Assembly: GCF_040546585.1 (NCBI RefSeq)
Contig: NZ_JBEPOC010000001.1
Location: forward strand, 1,798,001 to 1,862,000
Reading direction: 5' to 3'
DNA length: 64,000 bases
Origin: Marmoricola sp. OAE513
GTDB lineage: Bacteria; Actinomycetota; Actinomycetes; Propionibacteriales; Nocardioidaceae
Below, piece after piece: positions 26,684-35,360 of this stretch. The notes under the pieces were generated by a model. That model was not told the origin of the DNA. It worked only from the letters and a program-made list of their open reading frames with translations, and searched no databases. Each line of letters begins with the position of its first letter. The first letter of the stretch is position 1. A program made the translations under genes and the position numbers.

Positions 26684-27124
26684 GTGACCGACCTTCCCGA
26701 CTGGGCCGCCGACCTCGATCTCCAGCCGCACCCCGAGGGTGGCTGGTACGCCGAGACCTACCGGCACGACGCGACCACCGAGACGGCGGCCGGCACCCGG
26801 TCGCTGGGCACGGCCATCTACTTCCTGCTCCTACCCGGGGACTCCTCGGCCTGGCACCGGGTCGCCAGCGACGAGCTCTGGTTCCACCACCGCGGCGGGC
26901 CGCTGCGCCTGTGGATCAGCGACGACCCGGTGGACCCGGTCGTCGAGCCTGCCGAGACGATCCTCGGCTCCGACCTCGCAGCCGGACAGAGACCCCAGCT
27001 GCTCGTGCCGGCCGGTGCCTGGCAGGCGGCTCGCCCCGTCGACGAAGCCGTGCTGGTCAGCTGCGTCGTCGTACCGGGCTTCGACTTCGCCGACTTCGAG
27101 CTCGGCGGTCCGGCGCCGGCCTGA
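26684..27124 (+). CDS. DUF985 cupin protein
   Basis: Predicted 146 aa. GTG 26684 has TAGGAGC just upstream. The DUF985 cupin pattern is present: LQPHPEGGWYAETYR, IYFLLLPGDSSAWHRVASDELWFHH and VVPGFDFADFEL. The His residues of the cupin barrel could bind metal; the substrate is unknown. The segment PVVEPAETI (about residues 85-93) is encoded by a copy of the dispersed repeat GTCGTCGAGCCTGCCGAGACG, which appears to have been tolerated in frame. The start is 7 bp after the toxin stop. Confidence 0.85.
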   Translation: MTDLPDWAADLDLQPHPEGGWYAETYRHDATTETAAGTRSLGTAIYFLLLPGDSSAWHRVASDELWFHHRGGPLRLWISDDPVDPVVEPAETILGSDLAAGQRPQLLVPAGAWQAARPVDEAVLVSCVVVPGFDFADFELGGPAPA

Positions 27125-27144
27125 GCAGCACGGACGCGAACCAC

Positions 27145-27187
27145 GAAGGGCCCCCGGGAGATCACGACAGTTCCCCGGGGGCCCTTC
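27145..27187. terminator. Two-way hairpin terminator
   Basis: A 14-bp perfect stem GAAGGGCCCCCGGG (27145-27158) against 27174-27187, loop 15 bases, between the convergent cupin gene and the large secreted protein. Confidence 0.8.
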
Positions 27188-27207
27188 TGGTCATGCCGTC
27201 AGCGGCA

Positions 27208-30200
27208 TCACTTCTTCTTCCTCACCAAGGTGAACGTCGTGCTCACCACCTTGGTCCCGCCCTCGGCCTTGAAGGTGACGGTCACGGAGACCGTGATCTT
27301 TCCCTTCCGCTTCAGCGGTGCCTTGTACGCCGACTTCGCGGTGATCGGGATCTGGATGATCCCGGCACCCGCCGCCTTCTTCGTGACGGTGACGACCTTG
27401 CCGCCGGTCAGCGTGATGGTGCCCGCTGTGTTCACCTTGACGCTGAGGACGGCCGTCCCCTTCTTCTTGTTCTTCACCACGCCGGCGCCGTTCAGCGTCG
27501 GCTTGATCGGCGGAGCCTTGGCGACCTTCACCGTCAGCGTGCCCGACGTGGTCTCCTGACCGGAGGAGTCGGTGACGACCCCTGCGAAGGTGACCGTCTT
27601 GCCGGCGTCGGCTGTGGTCGGCGTCCAGGTGAACGCGTACGGCGCCTGCGACTCCGTGGCCACCGTCTTGCCGTCGACCAGCAGGGCAGCCGACTTCACC
27701 GCGAAGTCGTCACGACCGAGCACCAGCGGGTACACCGTCTGGCCGGGCTTGACCGTCAGCCCCGTACCCGGGTCGATCAGCTCTGCGGTCGGGTCGTCGT
27801 CACCGACGCCGCCCTCCTTCGTCGGCACCGCGGCCGGTGCCGAGGTCAGCCGACCGGGCACGGTGACCGTGGCCGCGGGTGTGGTGTCCGGACCGGAGAT
27901 CGCCTCCAGGCCGGTGTCCGGGTTGGCCGGTCCACCGGCGACCGGGGCACCCTGACCCACGTAGCTGTTGCTCAGCGCGAACGGAGCACCCTGGCGCACA
28001 GCCGACTTGTCCGCGTTGGCGTTGTACGCCGCGAACCCGTTCCCGGTGACAATGTTGCCGGTCGCGGTCAGCGAACCAGGAGCATCGGTACCGGCGTCGG
28101 TGAGCAGGATGCCGTAGGACTTCGACGGGTCGGGCTTGAAGTAGTTGCCGGTGATCCGGCTGTTCTTCACGAACCCGTCCGCGCCGCCGGCGTACTTGAT
28201 GCCCGTCTGCGGGACGACCGTGCCCGGCTTGCCCTTCACGACCGTGTTGGTCACGTAGCCGTGCTGCTTGACGTTGGTCCGGACCAGGTTGTCCGCACTT
28301 CCGTCAGCACCGCGAGCGCCGTCGAACAGGATGCCGCCGGACTGGTACCCGGTGACCAGGCTGTTGGTGACGGTGACCTCGTTCTCGACCGTGCCGGCGC
28401 CGGACCCCTGGATGAGGCCCGTCTTGACGATGCCCCACCCGTGCGGGTTCTCCGCGAGGTCGTCGGCGTTCGTGGCGACCTTCATCGGCCCGACCACGCT
28501 CTCCGACACCCGGCCCGCCGCACCGAAGAAGGCGATGCCGGCCTCGGCGTAGGTGTCACCGGCCACCACCGTGACCCCCGAGATGTCCACGAACATCTCG
28601 TTGGTGTCGGTCGAACCGAGCGACTGCCGCGACACCGTGATGACGTTGCCGCCGCCGTCGCGCAGGTAGGGCTTGACCCCGGCGAGGGTGTCGAGCGACT
28701 GGTCCGGCTCGATGGTGACCTTGTCAGCTCCGGCGCCCTTGATCTTCAGGGGCTTGGTGATGGTCAGACCGTTGGTCGAGCCTGTCGCCACCGGGTTGCT
28801 GGCGTGGTAGACCGGCGTCGAGGACTCCTCGTAGGTGCCGGCGCAGACCACGATCGTGTCCCACGGGGCGGCGAAGTCGATCGCGGACTGGATCGAGGTG
28901 AAGTTCGCGTTCGGGCACTGCTCCTTGTCGTCGTCGACCACCCACGAGGTGTTCGAGTACGGGTCGGCCACGGTGTCGACGAGCTTCAGGTTGCCCGCGC
29001 TGACGTCGTAGTCCTCGAGCAGGTCGGCCGGGTCCGGTCCGGTGCCGGCCGGACCGCTGCCGGCGCCGTTCGCGGCGTTGCCGTCGGAGAGGATCAGCGG
29101 GTTCGCCGCGGTGGCCTCCTGGAAGCGCACGTCCGCGAGCTGGATGGACCCCGACTGCGGCGTCCCGTCAGCACCGAACTCGAAGGAGATCTTGTCCAAC
29201 GAGCTGATGTCCACGCCCGCGTCCGCGAACTCGCTGAGCGGGACCCGGATCTGGTCCAGCACGATGTGCGTGTTCGGGGTGTTGGTGCCGGTGGACATGT
29301 GCAGGGCATTGCCCCAGCGCTCGTCGCCGGCGTGCACCGACGCCGTCTTCCCCTTCGTGTCGGTGAGCGTGATCAGGAAGTCCTGCGTGGAGTTCTCCGG
29401 GTCGTAGGACTGCGGCTTCTCGTTGGCCCAGATCGGCGCCTCGGTGGTGCCGGTCTTGGTGTTGTCGCCACGCTCGTCGGCGCCCGGGTTGCGGGTGTCG
29501 AAGAAGTTGACGTCTGCGCCCATCGCCAGTGCCTTCAGCCCCGACATGTCCTTGGACGCGTCCGGGATGTCGGCGGTGAGCTCGGCGTCCTGGCCGGCCT
29601 CCCAGGCGAGCGCCAGCTGGCGCCCGTAGGAGTGGTTGACCGGAGCGTTCTCACGGATGCCGTTCTGACCGCCCAGTGCCGCCTTGCCCGGCAGTGGGCA
29701 GGCCTTGGCGCCGGTGGGCTGGGTGCTCTTGCCCAGCTGCGCGGGGGCGAAGTCGTCGGGCTCGGGGTTGCACCAGTCGTAGCCGCCCGCCGTCTTCTCG
29801 GGCAGCGAGACCGCGCCGTTGTCGAGGTAGGGGTAGGCGAAGCCGTCACCGGACAGCTTCCCGCCCAGCGCGTTCAGCCCGAGCGGGTTCTCGACCTCGG
29901 GACGGATCACGTCGACGCGCTCACCCTTGGCTGGGAAGTAGCTCGTCGAGACGTACTCCTTGCAGGGCACCCGGGTGCCGGACTCGCTGGTCGGGCAGGC
30001 CGAGGCAGGGATCTGCAGGTGCGACGCGGTGTCGGAGAGCTCGCCGGTCATGTACGGCTCGAAGGCACCCTCACCACCGACGTAGCGCCGGAAGAACGCG
30101 GCCATCGTGGCGAGACCGATCTTCTCCTGGTCGCCCATCCGAGCCGGGTCGCCGGAGATCTTGGTGTTGACCAGCGGGTTGTAGGTGTCGTCGTTGTCGA

Positions 30201-31347
30201 TGACGTAGTTGTTGGTTTTCTCCTGGTCCTGGCTGCCGTTGGTGCTGCCTGGCCGCGCGGTGATGGCCTTGGGGTTGGCCGAACCGGACAGGCGCAGGTT
30301 GTTCGGGTGCACGTTCGTCGAGGCGAACGGGGCCGAGTTGCCGCAGGCGGCGTCGTTGTTGGCCTGGCCGTCGGCACCGCCGTCGGCGTACCAGACGGTG
30401 TTGTACCAGTTGTGGATCGCTCCGAGCTGCGAGGACTGGATCCGCGGGAACGGGTCCTTCGGATTGATGTACTGGCTGCGCTCGTAGAAGCGCGCGCCCT
30501 GCAGGTTGGAGACGTCGCCGTCGCAGAACGGCAGGATCGTCATGTACGGCGTGCCGTACGGCGCCTTCCGCTCGTAGTCCACCGGCGCCAGCGAGATCAC
30601 ACCGCGCAACGGGTAGCGCGGGCCGTCGGTCCGCTCCCGGTTGTAGTCGATGAAGCTGGTCACCGCGTCACCGCCGCGGGAGTGGCCCATCAGTCCGATG
30701 CGGGTCATGTCGAGCTTGCCCGACAGCGTCGTCCCGATCGTCGCGTTGGCCGTGACCGGAACACCACCCGGGGTGTTCGCCAGGGTCAGCGCGTCCAGGG
30801 CGGCCGCGATCAGCTTGCGGCGCTGGTGCATGCCCTTGCCCTTGTTGTTGTCCTGCCGCATCATCAGCTGGTCCTGGGAGAGCGAGAAGACCGTGTAGCC
30901 CCAGGTCGCCAGGTTCTCACCGAGGTAGGCGTAACCGGCCTCGTTCCGCTTGAACGCGGTGCAGGTCGCGGTGGTGCTGTCCTGGCCGGCGTCGCAGGAG
31001 CCGTGGTTGCCGTGCACGAGCACGATCACCGGCGACGGCTCCGAGCGGTCGGAGGGGTAGAACAGCTGGCCCCGGATCTCGAAGTACTCGGGCGCCCGAG
31101 CGGTACCCGCGGTCGGCGCGGCGCCGGAGGAGTCCGGCTCCTGCAGCGCAGCGGTGCCGAGCTTCGCCTCCTGGACGACGGCGGCGGTGTAGGTGCCGCG
31201 AGCCGTCGGGTCGGGCAGGGCCGACGGGTCTGCCGCCGGCGCGAGGGACGGCGTCGCGGTGGCCGTCGGTGCGAGTGGCACCAGCAGAGCGCCTGCCAGG
31301 GCCGTCACGGCGAGAGCGCTCCAGCGCTTCGTGGTGAGCAACTTCAA
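27208..31347 (-). CDS. Giant secreted alpha/beta-hydrolase plus parallel beta-helix protein
   Basis: Predicted 1379 aa. The start must be the TTG at 31347 (AGGA about 8 bases upstream) because an in-frame TAG lies 9 bases before it. A signal peptide (residues 1-32) is followed by an alpha/beta-hydrolase domain (about 90-440) with the oxyanion-strand motif VIVLVHGNHGSCD and nucleophile elbow GHSRGG (near 222). The middle (480-790) is a beta-rich region, probably sugar-binding-like. Residues about 810-1130 form a right-handed beta-helix (FTSIQSAIDFA...TIVVCAGTYEES, then NSLVTGYQSGGILF-type coils). An Ig-like domain (about 1185-1270) and a Lys-rich beta C-terminus ending LVRKKK follow. There is no sortase motif. 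It could act on surface esters or polysaccharides; the substrate is unknown. Confidence 0.85.
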   Translation of the reverse strand: MKLLTTKRWSALAVTALAGALLVPLAPTATATPSLAPAADPSALPDPTARGTYTAAVVQEAKLGTAALQEPDSSGAAPTAGTARAPEYFEIRGQLFYPSDRSEPSPVIVLVHGNHGSCDAGQDSTTATCTAFKRNEAGYAYLGENLATWGYTVFSLSQDQLMMRQDNNKGKGMHQRRKLIAAALDALTLANTPGGVPVTANATIGTTLSGKLDMTRIGLMGHSRGGDAVTSFIDYNRERTDGPRYPLRGVISLAPVDYERKAPYGTPYMTILPFCDGDVSNLQGARFYERSQYINPKDPFPRIQSSQLGAIHNWYNTVWYADGGADGQANNDAACGNSAPFASTNVHPNNLRLSGSANPKAITARPGSTNGSQDQEKTNNYVIDNDDTYNPLVNTKISGDPARMGDQEKIGLATMAAFFRRYVGGEGAFEPYMTGELSDTASHLQIPASACPTSESGTRVPCKEYVSTSYFPAKGERVDVIRPEVENPLGLNALGGKLSGDGFAYPYLDNGAVSLPEKTAGGYDWCNPEPDDFAPAQLGKSTQPTGAKACPLPGKAALGGQNGIRENAPVNHSYGRQLALAWEAGQDAELTADIPDASKDMSGLKALAMGADVNFFDTRNPGADERGDNTKTGTTEAPIWANEKPQSYDPENSTQDFLITLTDTKGKTASVHAGDERWGNALHMSTGTNTPNTHIVLDQIRVPLSEFADAGVDISSLDKISFEFGADGTPQSGSIQLADVRFQEATAANPLILSDGNAANGAGSGPAGTGPDPADLLEDYDVSAGNLKLVDTVADPYSNTSWVVDDDKEQCPNANFTSIQSAIDFAAPWDTIVVCAGTYEESSTPVYHASNPVATGSTNGLTITKPLKIKGAGADKVTIEPDQSLDTLAGVKPYLRDGGGNVITVSRQSLGSTDTNEMFVDISGVTVVAGDTYAEAGIAFFGAAGRVSESVVGPMKVATNADDLAENPHGWGIVKTGLIQGSGAGTVENEVTVTNSLVTGYQSGGILFDGARGADGSADNLVRTNVKQHGYVTNTVVKGKPGTVVPQTGIKYAGGADGFVKNSRITGNYFKPDPSKSYGILLTDAGTDAPGSLTATGNIVTGNGFAAYNANADKSAVRQGAPFALSNSYVGQGAPVAGGPANPDTGLEAISGPDTTPAATVTVPGRLTSAPAAVPTKEGGVGDDDPTAELIDPGTGLTVKPGQTVYPLVLGRDDFAVKSAALLVDGKTVATESQAPYAFTWTPTTADAGKTVTFAGVVTDSSGQETTSGTLTVKVAKAPPIKPTLNGAGVVKNKKKGTAVLSVKVNTAGTITLTGGKVVTVTKKAAGAGIIQIPITAKSAYKAPLKRKGKITVSVTVTFKAEGGTKVVSTTFTLVRKKK

Positions 31348-31480
31348 GGGGAGTTCCTAACGTCGTGGGGTCATCGCCCGAGAGGCCCCAAACGGACATT
31401 ACGAACCCACGATTTCTCGGCAGTTGCTGTAGTGATGCTTTCAACTACCGAGCGAATGAGACACCCGGTCGCGCCCCGGA

Positions 31481-32617
31481 TCAGCCCTTGCGCACGCCGC
31501 CGTAGATGCCGCGACGCACGATCCACGGCTGCAGCACCGTGTTGATCGTCCACGCCGGGAAGCGGTAGCCCTTGCCGGTCGGCGCGAAGACCTCGAGACC
31601 GTTCGGCTGGACGCCGACGACAGATCCCCACCGGCGCTTGGCCGGCTGGAAGGTCTTGAGCGCGCCACCACGGAGCGCCGCGATCACGTTGTCGGCGAGC
31701 AGGCCGTCGGCGCGGCTGCGCGCCGAGTTGCGCAGCGGGTCCGTGGCCGCGACGTCGCCGATCGCGAAGACGTCGTTCCGACCGGTGACCCGCAGGTGCT
31801 CGTCAACCGCGACGAAGCCGTGTTCGTCGAGCACGTCCGCGGGGAGCCACCCGGTGTTCGGCCGGACCCGGCCGATCGTCCAGAGCACGGCGTCCGCGTC
31901 GACCGGGTCCTGGCCCGTGCTCCAGGCAACCGGGCCCGCCGTGATCTCGTCACAGGCGAAGCCGTCGGGGATCACCGCGCGGTGGCCCGGGTGCACCTCG
32001 ACGCCGAGGTCGTCCAACCGACCGGCCAGCGTGGTCCACACCCGGTGGTGGTGCTGGGGGAGTGCGCGCTCACCCGGGAAGTAGAGGTGGACCTTCTTGT
32101 CCGGCCAGGTGCGCGCGACGTTGAGGGCGGAGCTGACGGCAGCCGCACCGCCACCGAGGACGACGACGGTGCTGCTCGATGCGAGCCGGTCGTGGGCGGA
32201 GGTGAGAGCTCCCTCGACCTCCGCCTCGGACTGCAGCTCGGGCTTTCGCCAGAACCCGTTGGTCACCCCGGTCGCGATCACGAGGGCGTCGTAGGACTCG
32301 GTGGTCTCGCCTCCGTCGGGTCCCGCCACCGTGACGGTGCGGCCGTCCAGGTCCGCGCCGAGGATCGAACCGTGCACGGTGCGGACGCCGTCGAGCTTGC
32401 GGTACCGGTCGAACGAGATCCAGTAGTCCCGGGCCCAGTCGCTCGGCCGGGTCAGCCGGACGCCGAGCTCCTGGCCGCTGACGAGTCCCGGCTTGGAGGA
32501 GATGCCGACGACGTCGGCGCGCTTCGCCAGGTGGATCGCGGTCAGCAGGCCCGTGTCGCCGAGACCGGCGACGACGACCTTCGGCCTGGTCCTGTCACGA
32601 GGGCCGCCCTGGGTCAC
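31481..32617 (-). CDS. FAD-dependent pyridine nucleotide-disulphide-type oxidoreductase (AIF/NDH-2-like)
   Basis: Predicted 378 aa. GTG 32617 overlaps the DUF1295 stop (GTGA). There are two Rossmann motifs: VVVAGLGDTG near the N-terminus for FAD and VVVLGGGAAAVSSA mid-protein for NAD(P)H. The ALVIATG and late VFAIGDVA motifs are those of this flavoprotein class. No redox CxxxxC disulphide is seen, so it resembles AIF/FSP1-like or NDH-2-like quinone reductases rather than thioredoxin reductase types. It is co-transcribed with the DUF1295 gene behind a KstR-type operator, so a role in steroid catabolism is inferred. Confidence 0.85.
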   Translation of the reverse strand: MTQGGPRDRTRPKVVVAGLGDTGLLTAIHLAKRADVVGISSKPGLVSGQELGVRLTRPSDWARDYWISFDRYRKLDGVRTVHGSILGADLDGRTVTVAGPDGGETTESYDALVIATGVTNGFWRKPELQSEAEVEGALTSAHDRLASSSTVVVLGGGAAAVSSALNVARTWPDKKVHLYFPGERALPQHHHRVWTTLAGRLDDLGVEVHPGHRAVIPDGFACDEITAGPVAWSTGQDPVDADAVLWTIGRVRPNTGWLPADVLDEHGFVAVDEHLRVTGRNDVFAIGDVAATDPLRNSARSRADGLLADNVIAALRGGALKTFQPAKRRWGSVVGVQPNGLEVFAPTGKGYRFPAWTINTVLQPWIVRRGIYGGVRKG

Positions 32618-33516
32618 GCGGCGGCCTTCTTCCTCGGCGGCCGCGGGAAGAAGCGCGGGACCCGCGCGATGACGTCGGCGTACGACGGACGGCGCTCGAG
32701 GCTGCGCTGCTCCATCATCGGGATGCTGGCTCCCTGGAACATGGCGTACATCCCGAGCGCGCCGACGAAGACCCACCACCAGTCGTCCGGGTTCGCCGCC
32801 AGCCCGAAGAGCCCCAGGGAGAACCAGAAGCTGAACTCGCCGAAGTAGTTCGGGTGCCGTGACCACGACCAGAGGCCGGAGTCCATCGCCTGGCCGGGCT
32901 GGCGGGTGTCGGCGAACCGGTACATCTGGACGTCAGCGGCGTACTCGAGCACGACCGCGCCCAGGCCCACGACCAGCGCGACGTAGTCCAACCAGCCGAC
33001 GTCCTCCGACGCCCGGGTCAGCACGACGTAGACGGGCAGCATGCCGGCGAAGACCTGCAACGTCGGGAACACGTGGATGGCCATCAGGTCCACGGCCGCC
33101 TCGGCCTTACCGGCCTTGTCGCGCAGCAGCGGGTAGCGCCAGTCCTCGTGGTGCAGGCCGGGGAAGGCGTAGATCCAGTTGCCGGTCAACCGGACCGCCC
33201 AGACGAGCACCACCACGGCGACCAGCCAGGTGCGGGTGTCGTCGGCCGGCGTCCCGGACTCGATCCACCAGGCCAGCATCAGCAGGGGAGGCAGCACGCT
33301 CCAGTACGCGTCGTAGAAGCTCGAGTTGCGGTGCATCCGGCTCGCGGCGAAGACAACCGCGGTCGCGATCAGGTCCGCGATCAGGCCGTCCAACCACAGG
33401 TGGTCGGTCTCAGGTCCCCACGCCATCCAGGCACCGCCGGCGCCGAAAGCGACCACGTAGGCGATACCGACGCGTGCCAACGACTCGGCCTTGCTCATCC
33501 GCTGCTCAGCACTCAT
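32614..33516 (-). CDS. DUF1295 membrane protein (steroid 5-alpha-reductase-like)
   Basis: Predicted 300 aa from ATG 33516; GTG 33522 and ATG 33498 are alternatives. About seven membrane helices are seen. The C-terminal signature SWSRHPNYFGEFSFW and the following GLFGLAA are shared by DUF1295 and isoprenylcysteine methyltransferase/steroid reductase relatives, where the His and Asn bind NADPH or cofactor. The perfect KstR-type box ends 17 bp before the start, within a normal promoter position. First gene of a two-gene operon with the FAD oxidoreductase. Reduction of a sterol ring double bond is plausible but unproven. Confidence 0.87.
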   Translation of the reverse strand: MSAEQRMSKAESLARVGIAYVVAFGAGGAWMAWGPETDHLWLDGLIADLIATAVVFAASRMHRNSSFYDAYWSVLPPLLMLAWWIESGTPADDTRTWLVAVVVLVWAVRLTGNWIYAFPGLHHEDWRYPLLRDKAGKAEAAVDLMAIHVFPTLQVFAGMLPVYVVLTRASEDVGWLDYVALVVGLGAVVLEYAADVQMYRFADTRQPGQAMDSGLWSWSRHPNYFGEFSFWFSLGLFGLAANPDDWWWVFVGALGMYAMFQGASIPMMEQRSLERRPSYADVIARVPRFFPRPPRKKAAA

Positions 33517-33532
33517 AAGCACTGACGGTACC

Positions 33533-33546
33533 TAGAACGTGTTCTA
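33533..33546 (-). promoter_or_regulatory. KstR operator (perfect palindrome)
   Basis: TAGAACGTGTTCTA is an exact match to the KstR box known from mycobacterial and rhodococcal cholesterol genes (TnnAACnnGTTnnA, favoured TAGAACnnGTTCTA). It lies 17 bp upstream of the DUF1295 start and 38 bp beyond the FkbM stop. Confidence 0.75.
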
Positions 33547-33583
33547 CTCCGCTAGCGAACGAGTCACCTCGCACCTGGCCCAG

Positions 33584-34486
33584 CTACCTGCTGGTGCGCA
33601 GGTCTGCCAGGAACGCCTCGGCCGCCTCCAGGAACTCGCGCTCCCGTGCCGGGGCCACGAACCAGAAGTTGTTGAGGTACTTCACGAAGGCACGGTTGAC
33701 GAGGTCCTCGACGTGCTGGTGCTTCTCGACCGCGAAGTCGTCGATCGACATCACGGTCAGCGAACTCGTGTCGAAGACGTAGCCTCGCAGTCCGAGTGCG
33801 GTGATCAGCCCGAAGACCTCGGTGATCGGGAAGTCGTGGTGCCGCGCCTCGATCTCCATCAGCAGCAGGACGTCGGGCGCGGACAGCGTCCGCCGCGCGC
33901 CCCGGACGACCTCGGGCTCGTGGCCCTCGACGTCGACCTTGACCAGGTCGATCCTGCCGAGTCCGAGCCGCTCGACCACCGAGTCCAGCGGCTCGGTGAC
34001 GATGGCGACCTCGCGGCTGCCGCCCTGACCCGGCTCGGTGTGGTCGTTGAGCGTCGCCCGGGTGTTGTACTCCCTGCCCTCGATGCTCGGGATCCGGATC
34101 GTGGCAGCGCCGGCGACGTCCGAGGCCGCGAGGTTCTCGACCCGTACGCCGGGGAAGCGCTGGCGCAGCGTCGCCGCGAGATCGGGGAGCGGCTCCAGCA
34201 GCGTGAGGCTCTCGCGGCCGACCGCGTCCTCGATGACCGCGGCGTACTGACCGGCGTTCGCGCCGACGTCGATGACGACGTCACCCGGGCTCAGGTACCC
34301 GTGCAGGAAGCGGGCCTCGAGGTCGTGCCCGAACGCAGGGCCGAACGGTTCGTGGACCGCCTTGGCGATCTGGTTCTTCTTGAACGCCTTGTGCGGGTTC
34401 GGCTTCCTGACCTTCGCTGCCGGTGCCGCGGGCTCCCGGCGGAGCCGGCCCGGCAGTCGTCGCAGCAGTCGTCGCAGGCGCGTCAT
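33584..34486 (-). CDS. FkbM family methyltransferase
   Basis: Predicted 300 aa. A basic N-terminus (residues 1-40) precedes a SAM-binding Rossmann domain with DVVIDVGANAGQYA (motif I) and IDLVKVDVEGHEPEVVRGA, the typical FkbM motif. FkbM enzymes O-methylate sugars or polyketides; with no biosynthetic cluster here the substrate is unknown. It starts 11 bp downstream of the tRNA-Ala 3' end on the same strand and may be transcribed with it. Confidence 0.92.
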   Translation of the reverse strand: MTRLRRLLRRLPGRLRREPAAPAAKVRKPNPHKAFKKNQIAKAVHEPFGPAFGHDLEARFLHGYLSPGDVVIDVGANAGQYAAVIEDAVGRESLTLLEPLPDLAATLRQRFPGVRVENLAASDVAGAATIRIPSIEGREYNTRATLNDHTEPGQGGSREVAIVTEPLDSVVERLGLGRIDLVKVDVEGHEPEVVRGARRTLSAPDVLLLMEIEARHHDFPITEVFGLITALGLRGYVFDTSSLTVMSIDDFAVEKHQHVEDLVNRAFVKYLNNFWFVAPAREREFLEAAEAFLADLRTSR

Positions 34487-34496
34487 GTCGAGATGG

Positions 34497-34569
34497 TGGA
34501 GCCTAGGGGACTCGAACCCCTAACCCCCTGCTTGCAAAGCAGGTGCGCTACCAATTGCGCCAAGGCCCC
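34497..34569 (-). tRNA. tRNA-Ala (anticodon TGC)
   Basis: A 73-nt cloverleaf. The acceptor GGGGCCT (34569-34563) pairs with AGGCTCC with one G-U, discriminator A at 34497. The anticodon arm CCTGC-TTTGCAA-GCAGG gives TGC. The T-arm is GGGGTTCGAGTCCCC. No CCA is encoded. Confidence 0.96.
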
Positions 34570-34579
34570 GTGGTGGAGA

Positions 34580-34705
34580 TCAGGCCTTCTCGACCGGGTC
34601 CGTGGCCTGCTGCCAGAGTGCCTGCTCGTTGCGACCCTCGTCGATCTTCTTCTTGACGAAGACACCGGCGACAGCAGCGACGACCACGAACAGGAACTTC
34701 TTCAT
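34580..34705 (-). CDS. DLW-39 family small protein
   Basis: A 41-aa protein too short for usual gene finders. ATG 34705 has a perfect GGAGGT 5 bases upstream. The N-terminal membrane helix (MKKFLFVVVAAVAGVFV) is followed by KKKIDEGRNEQALWQQATDPVEKA. The length and the W in the C-terminal part fit the DLW-39 family, which is found between tRNA-Ile and tRNA-Ala beside gyrA in many actinomycetes. Function unknown. Confidence 0.88.
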   Translation of the reverse strand: MKKFLFVVVAAVAGVFVKKKIDEGRNEQALWQQATDPVEKA

Positions 34706-34729
34706 TCCGACCTCCAGGTGGATGCGGGG

Positions 34730-34804
34730 TGGGCCTAGGAGGACTTGAACCTCCGACCTCTTCCTTATCAGGGAAGCGCTCTAACCAAGCTGAGCTATAG
34801 GCCC
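34730..34804 (-). tRNA. tRNA-Ile (anticodon GAT)
   Basis: A 75-nt cloverleaf. The acceptor GGGCCTA (34804-34798) pairs with TAGGCCC, discriminator A at 34730. The anticodon arm CTTCC-CTGATAA-GGAAG gives GAT. The T-arm is GGAGGTTCAAGTCCTCC. Confidence 0.96.
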
Positions 34805-34898
34805 GGGTGATCCGCAGCGGACTGCGTGACCGACAGCGAAGATTACCCCATGGTCTCCGACCCCTACAAAACGAGGTCGGCCTCCGCTGACCGGCCGC

Positions 34899-35360
34899 TC
34901 ACTTGTCTTCTGCGAAGGTGACTTCCACGCCGCCGACCAGGGTGGCGGCGAGGTTGTAGAGGAACGCTCCCAGCGTCGAGATCGCCGTGATGAGGACGAC
35001 GTCGGCGACCGCCACGATCATCGTGAAGCCGAGCACCCGCGAGGTGCCGAGGTACTTCTCGATGTCGAACGGCGTTCCCTTGTTGTCACCGATCGAGTCC
35101 TGGATGATCGAGTTGATCGAGTCCCACAGACCCGCCGCGCCGAGCACGCCCCAGATGATCGCCACGGCGACGACGGTGACGATCGCGATGGCCACCGAGA
35201 GCAGGAACGCGGCCTTCATCACCGACCAGGGCTCGATCTGGACCAGCCGGAGCCTGGCCTGCCGCACCTGCTTGGGCGCGGGTGCGGGCTGCTTCGGGGC
35301 AGGTGCGTCCTTGCGGAAGCGTGACGCCAGCGACTCCTTGGAGTCGGTGTTGCCGGCCAT
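34899..35360 (-). CDS. DUF3566 membrane protein
   Basis: Predicted 153 aa. A charged Ala/Pro/Lys N-terminus (residues 1-38) is followed by the DUF3566 domain with two long hydrophobic helices (about 46-75 and 112-142); the RLVQIEPWSVMKAAFLLSVA signature is clear. Proteins of this family are encoded directly behind gyrA across actinomycetes; function unknown. Its ATG overlaps the gyrA stop by one base, so it belongs to the gyrB-gyrA operon. Confidence 0.92.
   Translation of the reverse strand: MAGNTDSKESLASRFRKDAPAPKQPAPAPKQVRQARLRLVQIEPWSVMKAAFLLSVAIAIVTVVAVAIIWGVLGAAGLWDSINSIIQDSIGDNKGTPFDIEKYLGTSRVLGFTMIVAVADVVLITAISTLGAFLYNLAATLVGGVEVTFAEDK

Noticed and set aside
26911-31545. A 1544-codon open frame on the plus strand
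   Set aside because: It mirrors the minus-strand secreted protein, is Arg/Gly/Val-rich without domains, and lacks a signal peptide or ribosome site; it is a GC-rich shadow frame.
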